NCBI GenBank assembly: GCA_007694165.1
Contig: RECE01000128.1
Location: 1-51,762 of the forward strand
From: Bacteroidota bacterium
GTDB taxonomy: Bacteria; Bacteroidota; Bacteroidia; Bacteroidales; UBA7960
Direction of reading: 5' to 3'
Length of the DNA: 51,762 nucleotides
Positions 1 through 6,467 of this stretch are shown one piece after another. The position numbers were made by a program, and so were the translations under genes. Position 1 is the stretch's first letter, and every line of letters begins with the position of its first letter. The notes beneath the pieces were generated by a model. The model saw only the letters and a program-made list of their open reading frames with translations. It was not told the DNA's origin and ran no database searches.

Positions 1-335
1 TTAAGTTCTTCCAGCTCCGATACCGAAAGATCCTTTTCACGGGAAAAAAAGGATACCATTTGTCGTATGGAGTTTCCAAAATAACCATGAAGCATACCCT
101 TAAACAGCTGGCGGGTATAGTCTTTTTTTTCAATCAAAGGATAGTATTCGTGGGTTTTACCATATGCATTGTAAGCAACAAATCCTTTTCGTTCCAGTAT
201 TCGCACGATTGTACTTACAGTGGTATAGGCAGGCCTGGGTTCGGGCAATTTTTCAATAATATCTTTCACAAAACCCTTTTTTAAGTCCCACAATACCTGC
301 ATAATCTGCTCTTCGGCTTTAGTCAGTTCTTTCAT
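1..335 (-). CDS. blaI: BlaI/MecI-family transcriptional repressor (partial, C-terminus beyond window)
   Basis: The frame reads from the ATG at 335 down to base 1 without a stop, giving 111 residues of a family normally about 120-130 long, so only the extreme C-terminus is missing. Visible features are the N-terminal MKELTKAEEQIMQVLW and the recognition-helix segment AYTTVSTIVRILERKGF, both hallmarks of the BlaI/MecI/CopY winged helix, followed by the helical dimerisation region. Family knowledge: these repressors bind palindromes as dimers and are inactivated by cleavage triggered by a BlaR1/MecR1 membrane metalloprotease, whose gene would be expected just left of this window. It lies 36 bp downstream of the FISUMP lipoprotein gene on the same strand, so the two are probably co-transcribed from the operator-bearing promoter at 1229-1273. 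Confidence 0.9.
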   Translation of the reverse strand, partial: MKELTKAEEQIMQVLWDLKKGFVKDIIEKLPEPRPAYTTVSTIVRILERKGFVAYNAYGKTHEYYPLIEKKDYTRQLFKGMLHGYFGNSIRQMVSFFSREKDLSVSELEEL

Positions 336-371
336 TTTATTTATTAAATAGGATGTGAATAGTTCTGAAAA

Positions 372-1187
372 TCATTCTTTAACCAGGCGTATCGCGTATC
401 CTTTTTTTGCGAACCCCGGAGATGCGAATACATTTTCTCTATTTTTACTTACGCGTATTTTTCCCAATTCTGTAAAAAGCTCTTTACCCATGAAAAATAC
501 CGGAAAATCTATGGGAAATACCCACCAAAAAGCAGTTTCATCAGCACCGTAAAAATTGCCATACTGATCTATCTGCCCCGCAAACTGAGCCTTAAAAACT
601 GCCTCACTCCCAACGTCAGGATTATCAGTTTGTCTCCCCATAAGCACCGGGGCAAGATTTCTCCAGCCTACATTAAGTCTTAGCTCAACTTCCTCTCCAT
701 CTTCATTTTTCATAAAAGAGGTTGATCCGGGCCAGGGTTCAGCTTCTCCTCCTGCCAGGTAATCCATGAGCATTTGCCAGTCATCCATACCCGGCATCTT
801 CCATCCATCAGGTGCCAATCCCCGGGGATCAGAGACTGCGTATCCATTGTATAAAATGCCGTATTTTTCAGATACTGAAGCATCATCGCTATAATAACGC
901 CATGCGGGAACCCCTTGTTCGCCAGCCTCAAACCAGTCATAATTACTGGTTACCTGTAAAATGGGATCACCGTTGCGAAAATGAGTTACCTGTAAATTCT
1001 CCGCCATCCAGGTTTGCTCCCCCATTTTAAGGGTTGCATATTCATTTCCGTCATGGTCTTTTATTTTATCAGCATATTGCAGCCTTGCAACGCCATCATT
1101 CTTTAGCATTTCAGAGCAGGAAAACAAAACTACCCCGAAAGCCAGTGCAAAGAGAAAGTACTTTACAGAAAGCTTTAGATTTTTCAT
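372..1187 (-). CDS. FISUMP-domain (Fib_succ_major) outer-membrane lipoprotein
   Basis: This is a 271-residue secreted lipoprotein. I chose the ATG at 1187 because it directly starts a signal peptide (MKNLKLSVKY, then a hydrophobic stretch) ending in the lipobox LFSC with Cys24; a longer frame from 1226 only adds a hydrophilic tail in front. The mature part is one FISUMP domain: the DHDGNEYATLKMGEQTWMA block near residues 43-61, a central YGILYNGYAV, DGWKMPGMDDW, and the terminal GYAIRLVKE. The biochemical role of FISUMP domains is unknown; in Bacteroidota and Fibrobacteres they occur in surface-exposed proteins. It is the first gene of a probable operon with the BlaI-type repressor and is preceded by a well-formed promoter with two operator-like palindromes, which implies induction by the signal that relieves BlaI. 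Confidence 0.85.
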   Translation of the reverse strand: MKNLKLSVKYFLFALAFGVVLFSCSEMLKNDGVARLQYADKIKDHDGNEYATLKMGEQTWMAENLQVTHFRNGDPILQVTSNYDWFEAGEQGVPAWRYYSDDASVSEKYGILYNGYAVSDPRGLAPDGWKMPGMDDWQMLMDYLAGGEAEPWPGSTSFMKNEDGEEVELRLNVGWRNLAPVLMGRQTDNPDVGSEAVFKAQFAGQIDQYGNFYGADETAFWWVFPIDFPVFFMGKELFTELGKIRVSKNRENVFASPGFAKKGYAIRLVKE

Positions 1188-1228
1188 GTTGAATTGGTTT
1201 TGGATTTGACTTCTTTTGAATTGCAAAA

Positions 1229-1259
1229 CAAATGTAAAACTAATTTTTTAGTTTACCAA
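1229..1259 (-). promoter_or_regulatory. Bacteroidota promoter of the FISUMP-blaI operon
   Basis: Read on the minus strand, TTG (1259-1257) is the -33 box and TACATTTG (1236-1229) matches the TAnnTTTG -7 consensus, separated by exactly 20 bp. The start site would fall near 1222, giving a leader of about 35 nt before the ATG at 1187. The spacer is almost entirely a palindrome (1237-1254), so a protein bound there would block the polymerase. Confidence 0.75.
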
Positions 1260-1273
1260 CTAACTTGTTAGTT
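1237..1273. promoter_or_regulatory. Tandem BlaI-type operators, ACTAA-N4-TTAGT twice
   Basis: Two perfect inverted repeats stand side by side: 1237-1254 (7-bp arms AAACTAA/TTAGTTT, 4-bp centre) and 1258-1273 (7-bp arms AACTAAC/GTTAGTT, 2-bp centre). Both contain ACTAA-N4-TTAGT and their centres are 20 bp apart, about two helical turns, so two dimers would sit on the same face of the DNA. The first fills the gap between the promoter boxes and the second covers the -33 box. Assignment to the adjacent BlaI-type repressor is inference from position and symmetry. Confidence 0.65.
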
Positions 1274-1421
1274 TTCGGAATTATTTTTTGCAATACAAAC
1301 AATTACTTTCAAAATTCAGCCATGTTTGCGAAGCGATTTCTAACAACCACCTTCTTAATTTTTGTTACTTTAGCCGCCGAAAATCAAAAGTATTATTATC
1401 AAAACATAAAACCCTTACCCT

Positions 1422-3482
1422 ATGATTACCGAACAGCTCATAAACCCCAGAAGTATAGTAGTAGTGGGAGGCTCCAACGATGTAGCCAAACCAGGAGGCA
1501 AAGTATTAAAAAACATCATTGACGGAAATTTTGCCGGTAACCTTTATGTAACCAATCTCAAGGAGAGTGAAGTTCAGGGGATCAAAAGTTACCCGGATCC
1601 GGCAGATCTTCCGCAGGTTGACCTGGCCATCATTGCCATTGCTGCTCGTTTTGTGCCCGACACCATAAGAGTTCTTACAGAACAAAAACAAACCCGTGCC
1701 TTTATCGTATTGTCGGCAGGATTTAGCGAGGAAAGCGAAGAGGGAGCGAAACTGGAAAAAGAGATGGTGAATATTATCAACAGTGTTGGTGGTTCACTTA
1801 TTGGCCCCAACTGTGTTGGTATTCTTACACCTGCTCACCACAGCATTTTCACTTACCCAATCCCCAAACTGGAAGCCACAGGATGTGATTTCATTTCGGG
1901 TTCAGGAGCAACCGCCTGCTTTATAATGGAGGCAGGAATCCCCAAAGGACTCACTTTTTCCAATGTATTTTCGGTTGGTAACAGCGCACAGATGGGGGTT
2001 GAAGAGATTCTTAAACACCTGGACGAAACCTTTGATCCGGAAAAGAGCTCACGGGTAAAACTCCTTTATATAGAAACCATTAACAAACCTCAGATGCTGC
2101 TCAAGCATGCTGCATCGCTCATACGCAAAGGCTGCAAAATTGCGGCAATAAAAGCAGGAAGTTCTGATGCAGGAAGCCGGGCAGCCTCTTCCCATACAGG
2201 AGCACTGGCAAGTTCTGATTCAGCTGTCAATGCACTCTTCCGCAAGGCAGGTATTGTACGTTGCTACGGCAGGGAAGATCTCATCAGCGTGGCATCTGTA
2301 TTTATGCATCCTGAACTGAAAGGGAAAAACATCGCAATAATTACCCATGCCGGAGGTCCTGCGGTAATGCTTACGGACGCACTGTCCAACGGAGGCCTCG
2401 AAGTACCCCATATTGATACACCAGAAAGCCAGGAGTTGCTCACCCACCTCTTCCCCGGCTCTTCGGTGGCAAACCCCATCGATTTTCTGGCAACAGGTAC
2501 TGCAGAACAACTGGGCACCATTATCGACTATGTTGACCAGAAATTCCATAACATTGATGCCATGGTGGTTATTTTCGGTACACCTGGTTTGTTTCCGGTT
2601 TTCAATGTATATGACATGCTCGACTTGAAAATGAAGCAATGCAAAAAGCCCATATATCCGGTTCTTCCGTCCACACTTACAGCAGAGGAAGAGGTAAATG
2701 ACTTCATCTCCAAAGGCAGAATCAACTTTCCCGACGAAGTTACCCTGGGCAATGCGCTGGCAAGAATTTACCATACTCCCCCACCTTCAGCGGAAAATGT
2801 AGAGTTGCCAGGGGTTGATAAGAAGAAAATCAGAGAGATCATCGACAACAGCCCGGAAGGATACCTTGCTCCCGAGATGGTGCAGCAATTGCTTGATGCT
2901 GCCGGTATTGCACGCGCGGGAGAAGCGGTGGAAGACACTGCTGACAATGCAGCAAAGGCCGCATCAAAACTGGGTTACCCGGTGGTGATGAAAGTTGTAG
3001 GACCTGTTCATAAATCTGATGTGGGAGGCGTGGTGTTGAATGTAAAAGAGGAGCAACAGCTACGCAGGGAGTTTGACAGGATGATGAAAATCAAGGACAC
3101 CACAGCTATATTGCTGCAGCCCATGCTCTCGGGTATGGAGTTGTTTGTGGGTGCCAAGCACGAAGAGAAATTTGGTCATATGATTCTTTGCGGAATGGGA
3201 GGCATTTTCATTGAAGTGCTTAAAGACGTGAATACAGCCATGGCACCGGTAAGCAAAGATGAAGCCCTGGCCATGATTCGCAGCCTGAAGAGTTATAAAA
3301 TCATCCAGGGAGTGCGCGGTCAGGAAGGAGTAAATGAAGAGCTCTTTGCTGATGCATTGTTACACCTCTCTGCCCTGCTGAAAGAAGCACCCGAAATATT
3401 CGAGATGGACCTTAACCCGCTGCTGGGTTCCAAAAACAAAGTTGTGGCGGTAGATGCCAGAATTAATATTGTGAAACAGTAG
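1422..3482 (+). CDS. Acyl-CoA (acetyl-CoA) synthetase, NDP/ADP-forming, fused alpha-beta
   Basis: This enzyme makes acetate (or another short acid) plus ATP from acyl-CoA, ADP and phosphate, or the reverse. The 686-residue protein carries, in order, a CoA-binding Rossmann domain (SIVVVGGSND at 11-20), succinyl-CoA-ligase-like domains (IGPNCVGILTP at 127-137) with the phospho-histidine motif SSHTGALA (His258), and from about residue 465 a C-terminal ATP-grasp beta domain (SKLGYPVVMKV, LQPMLSGMELFVG, FEMDLNPL). Both halves are complete and in the alpha-beta fused order common in bacteria. The start is the ATG that opens MITEQLINPRSI, the normal N-terminus of the family. It is followed by a MITE-like insertion and then a solute symporter and barrel on the same strand. 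Substrate cannot be decided from the sequence. Confidence 0.9.
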   Translation: MITEQLINPRSIVVVGGSNDVAKPGGKVLKNIIDGNFAGNLYVTNLKESEVQGIKSYPDPADLPQVDLAIIAIAARFVPDTIRVLTEQKQTRAFIVLSAGFSEESEEGAKLEKEMVNIINSVGGSLIGPNCVGILTPAHHSIFTYPIPKLEATGCDFISGSGATACFIMEAGIPKGLTFSNVFSVGNSAQMGVEEILKHLDETFDPEKSSRVKLLYIETINKPQMLLKHAASLIRKGCKIAAIKAGSSDAGSRAASSHTGALASSDSAVNALFRKAGIVRCYGREDLISVASVFMHPELKGKNIAIITHAGGPAVMLTDALSNGGLEVPHIDTPESQELLTHLFPGSSVANPIDFLATGTAEQLGTIIDYVDQKFHNIDAMVVIFGTPGLFPVFNVYDMLDLKMKQCKKPIYPVLPSTLTAEEEVNDFISKGRINFPDEVTLGNALARIYHTPPPSAENVELPGVDKKKIREIIDNSPEGYLAPEMVQQLLDAAGIARAGEAVEDTADNAAKAASKLGYPVVMKVVGPVHKSDVGGVVLNVKEEQQLRREFDRMMKIKDTTAILLQPMLSGMELFVGAKHEEKFGHMILCGMGGIFIEVLKDVNTAMAPVSKDEALAMIRSLKSYKIIQGVRGQEGVNEELFADALLHLSALLKEAPEIFEMDLNPLLGSKNKVVAVDARINIVKQ

Positions 3483-3599
3483 TGTCCGGTAAAATGAAAA
3501 TATCAATATTGTTACAATTTAGATTCCTCACTACGTTCGGAATGACAGCAAGTTAGGTTGTTGGAGGATAGCGAGAGATCTAAAAAGACTTCCCGGACA
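3483..3599. mobile_element. MITE-like 117-bp element with 7-bp terminal inverted repeats and 4-bp target duplication
   Basis: The stretch begins TGTCCGG (3483-3489) and ends CCGGACA (3593-3599), a perfect 7-bp terminal inverted repeat, and it is flanked by GTAG on both sides (3479-3482 and 3600-3603). The left copy of that duplication contains the TAG stop codon of the synthetase gene, so insertion left the protein unchanged. The interior carries an imperfect palindrome (3520-3582). No reading frame for a transposase exists in it, so it would need a transposase supplied elsewhere. The call rests only on end structure; copies elsewhere in the genome were not searchable. Confidence 0.5.
3520..3582. 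repeat. Imperfect palindrome (REP-like) inside the MITE-like element
   Basis: The left arm TAGATTCCTCACTACGTTC and the reverse complement of the right end (TAGATCTCTCGCTATCCTC) agree at most positions, so the RNA or single-stranded DNA would fold into a long hairpin. It includes the block TTCCTCACTACGTTCGGAA, itself bounded by TTCC/GGAA. Short palindromes of this style recur between genes in many bacterial genomes; that this is one of them is inference. Confidence 0.5.
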
Positions 3600-3663
3600 G
3601 TAGTGAGTGTAAAAGAATAAATTAAATTCTAAAAAGACTTCAACAATTAATAACTCCGAATAA

Positions 3664-5109
3664 ATGGACATAAAAATAATAGTTCTATCCCTATATGCCC
3701 TGATGATAATACTGGTGGGCATCCGTGGATTAAGGGCCACAAAATCATTCAATGACTTTTTTCTTGGAGGTGGCAATGTAGGCCCCTGGATGAGTGCATT
3801 TTCTTATGGTACTGCTTATTTTAGTGCTGTATTGTTTATTGGTTTCGCCGGTAATATTGGCTGGAATTTTGGCTATTCCGGATTGTGGATTGCATTTTTT
3901 AATTCCTTCATCGGTGTTTTGCTGGTATGGTGGGTTGTGGGTTGGCGGGTTAAAAAGGCTGCCGCAGACTACCAGGTAAGCACCGTACCGGAATTTCTGC
4001 ATAAAAGATACAACTCCGGCTTTTTAAAACTGCTCTCAAGTATTGTAATTTTTGTATTCATGATTCCCTACAGTGCTGCAGTATTTATGGGGCTCTCCTA
4101 CCTGTTTACCTCTAATTTCGACATCCAGTACTGGCACGCTCTTGTAACCATGGGATTGTTTACAGGAATATATATGGTGTTGGGGGGATACAAGTCAATG
4201 GCTTTAATTGACATGATCTTTGGAATGATTATGGTTGTTAGTGTCATCATTTTGTTTTTCAGCACTTTGCATGAGGGTGGAGGGCTGCAGCAAATAACTT
4301 TCAACCTGAGCAACATTGAACCCGAAGGACTTACCAGTGCAATAGGCCCTCCCGGCTGGTGGCCGCTTTTGTCATTGGTATTGCTCACCAGCCTTGCCCC
4401 TTTTGCTATGCCTCAGCTGATGCAAAAGTTCTTTGCCATCAGAGACAAGGCCACCGTTAAAAAAGGGATGTTTGCTTCTACCCTTTTTGCTATTATCATT
4501 GGAGGTATCGCTTATTTCATTGGTGCAACATCACGGGTTTTCCTGAGCCCGGAAACCAACCCCGGTGCATTTACCGAAGCAGGTGCCCCAATATTTGACA
4601 TTATCATGCCCGAATTGCTTGTATCAGTAGTTCCTGCATCACTTAATGTTATCATCCTTCTCCTGATCCTTTCTGCATCCATGTCTACACTTGCTGCTCT
4701 GGTTCTGGTTTCCTCCTCCACCATGGTCAAGGACTTTTACCAGGGATTTATCAACAAGGATGTTTCTGATAAAAAATTAACCCTGCTCATGAGAATAATG
4801 AGTGCATCCTTTATTATACTTTCTATTTTGCTGGCTTATTCAGAAATCGACCATATTGTTGCTATCCTTGGAATATCATGGGGAGCCCTGGGTTCATTCT
4901 TCCTTGGGCCATTTATCTGGGGATTGCTCAACAAAAAAGTTACCAGGGCAGGAGCACTGGCATCAGGGATATGCGGACTTTCAGTATGCCTGATTTTATA
5001 CTTCATAGGGCTGCCCTCACCACAGGCAGGAACCATCGGAATGCTGATTTCTCTTTCTGTGAACCCTTTGGTAAGTTTTATTTCTCCCAAAAAATCTCAA
5101 GGTGAATAA
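3664..5109 (+). CDS. Sodium:solute symporter (SSS family)
   Basis: This is a polytopic inner-membrane protein of 481 residues with about 13 hydrophobic segments, the normal architecture of the SSS family (LeuT-like fold). Family features visible: the SFNDFFLGGGNVGPWMSAFS segment in the first loop, the GYKSMALIDMIFGMIM region of the fifth to sixth helix, and MPQLMQKFFAIRDKATVKKG in the central loop. These transporters bring in organic acids, amino acids, sugars or vitamins with sodium. The substrate cannot be read from sequence. It overlaps the following barrel gene by 8 bp, so the two are translated together, and it follows the acyl-CoA synthetase, which makes a small carboxylic acid an attractive but unproven substrate. 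Confidence 0.88.
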   Translation: MDIKIIVLSLYALMIILVGIRGLRATKSFNDFFLGGGNVGPWMSAFSYGTAYFSAVLFIGFAGNIGWNFGYSGLWIAFFNSFIGVLLVWWVVGWRVKKAAADYQVSTVPEFLHKRYNSGFLKLLSSIVIFVFMIPYSAAVFMGLSYLFTSNFDIQYWHALVTMGLFTGIYMVLGGYKSMALIDMIFGMIMVVSVIILFFSTLHEGGGLQQITFNLSNIEPEGLTSAIGPPGWWPLLSLVLLTSLAPFAMPQLMQKFFAIRDKATVKKGMFASTLFAIIIGGIAYFIGATSRVFLSPETNPGAFTEAGAPIFDIIMPELLVSVVPASLNVIILLLILSASMSTLAALVLVSSSTMVKDFYQGFINKDVSDKKLTLLMRIMSASFIILSILLAYSEIDHIVAILGISWGALGSFFLGPFIWGLLNKKVTRAGALASGICGLSVCLILYFIGLPSPQAGTIGMLISLSVNPLVSFISPKKSQGE

Positions 5110-6355
5110 AGAATTATTGCTTTTACTGGCAATCCTGTTTTCCTTCACTATTGGACGGGGTGCAGAAACATCACCTGCTGAAGACAAGGAGAAGGATAAA
5201 AATGAGAAGGCGTTAAATTTCAAAATCAGTGGGTTTGTTAAAACTGATTACTGGTACGACAGCAGAAAAGTAATTGCAGCAAGGGAAGATTTATTTCTTC
5301 TCTTGCCAGCCAACATTCTTCCGGATGCCCGGGGTGTGGATCTGAACGGAGATCCTTCTTTCAACTTTTCTGCTATAACAAGCCGTATTACAGGACGCAT
5401 CAGCGGCCCGGATGCTTTTAATGCCAAAACTTCCGGGCTTATTGAAGCTGATTTTTCTGGTGTTACCAATTCTGATATTAATGGATTCCGGCTAAGGCAC
5501 GCATACGTAAAACTTGAATGGGAAAGATTCGACCTTATGCTCGGGCAATACTGGCATCCCATGTTTGCAACCGGGGCAGTTCCCACGGTTGTATCACTCA
5601 ATACCGGCGCGCCGTTTCAACCATTTATAAGGAATCCCCTGGTAAGTCTTACATTCAAAAGCGGCAACCTGCAAACGCTGTTTGCTGCTATTGCCCAGCG
5701 CGATAATGCCAGTGACGGTCCGCTGGGAACCTCCCCGGAGTATTTGCGCAACAGTACAATACCCAACCTGCATTTGCAGTTTATTTACACCAACAACTCT
5801 ACTACTGCCGGCCTGGCTGCCGACTACAAGGTTATCAGGCCCCGGATGGTTACCGAAACTTTTCTTAAAACTGACCAAACACTTTCCACTCATGCTTTCA
5901 TGGGCTATATACGCCACAATCCTGATCGCTGGGATTTGAAAGCAAAAGCAATCTGGGGCCAGAACATGTCTGAACATCTGATTATGGGGGGATATGCCGA
6001 AAGCTCCATTGACCCTGAAACAGGTTTCGTTACCTACACCCCCCTTAACCATCTGATGACCTGGGGAAATATTGTCTATGGCGAGAATATACAGATAGGT
6101 TTGTTTGGAGGGTATGCCCATAATTTCGGAGCCAGCGATGAAGTTGCAGGCAGTTACTACGGTCGTGGCCACAACATTGCTTATCTATACCGTATTGCCC
6201 CATCGGTTTCATTTATTTCGGGAAGGGTACAATTCTCCACCGAACTTGAATACACTTCAGCAGCATACGGTAATCCCGACAGCAATGGTATTGTCAGAAA
6301 TCATCAGGAAGTTGCCAATACCCGCCTGATTTTTACGGCATTCTATTTCTTCTGA
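5102..6355 (+). CDS. Outer-membrane beta-barrel porin-like protein (DcaP-like)
   Basis: This is a 417-residue protein with a signal peptide (MNKELLLLLAILFSFTIG, cleaved near residue 20), a short charged linker, and then alternating amphipathic strands rich in Tyr, Asn and Gly through to a terminal aromatic run ending FYFF, the C-terminal signature of outer-membrane barrels. The first strand, FKISGFVKTDYWYDSRKV, and the RLRHAYVKLEWERFDLMLGQ segment resemble DcaP-type trimeric porins. The only plausible start is a GTG inside the 3' end of the symporter gene (8-bp overlap), which indicates translational coupling. Together the pair would carry one solute across both membranes. The porin class is less certain than the barrel assignment. 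Confidence 0.75.
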   Translation: MNKELLLLLAILFSFTIGRGAETSPAEDKEKDKNEKALNFKISGFVKTDYWYDSRKVIAAREDLFLLLPANILPDARGVDLNGDPSFNFSAITSRITGRISGPDAFNAKTSGLIEADFSGVTNSDINGFRLRHAYVKLEWERFDLMLGQYWHPMFATGAVPTVVSLNTGAPFQPFIRNPLVSLTFKSGNLQTLFAAIAQRDNASDGPLGTSPEYLRNSTIPNLHLQFIYTNNSTTAGLAADYKVIRPRMVTETFLKTDQTLSTHAFMGYIRHNPDRWDLKAKAIWGQNMSEHLIMGGYAESSIDPETGFVTYTPLNHLMTWGNIVYGENIQIGLFGGYAHNFGASDEVAGSYYGRGHNIAYLYRIAPSVSFISGRVQFSTELEYTSAAYGNPDSNGIVRNHQEVANTRLIFTAFYFF

Positions 6356-6382
6356 TTTCTTATTTTTAATCAATCCACATAC

Positions 6383-6430
6383 AAATAAGGCGAAAACCCC
6401 ATTTAATAAGGGGCAATCGCCTTATTTTTT
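6383..6430 (+). terminator. Rho-independent terminator after the symporter-porin pair
   Basis: A perfect 11-bp stem (6383-6393 with 6417-6427, AAATAAGGCGA/TCGCCTTATTT) with an inner CCCC/GGGG stem is followed by a T run. It separates the symporter-porin unit from the dms operon, whose own promoter must lie in the remaining 37 bp or overlap the hairpin. Confidence 0.85.
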
Positions 6431-6467
6431 ATAATTTAGAACCATCATATGCTTAACCCTATCATAC

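Noticed and set aside
2220-2774. 184-codon open frame on the minus strand inside the acyl-CoA synthetase
   Set aside because: The opposite strand encodes the conserved middle domains; no motif on this side.
5594-6172. 192-codon open frame on the minus strand inside the porin gene
   Set aside because: Antisense to a protein with a clear signal peptide and barrel end; no start context or domain.
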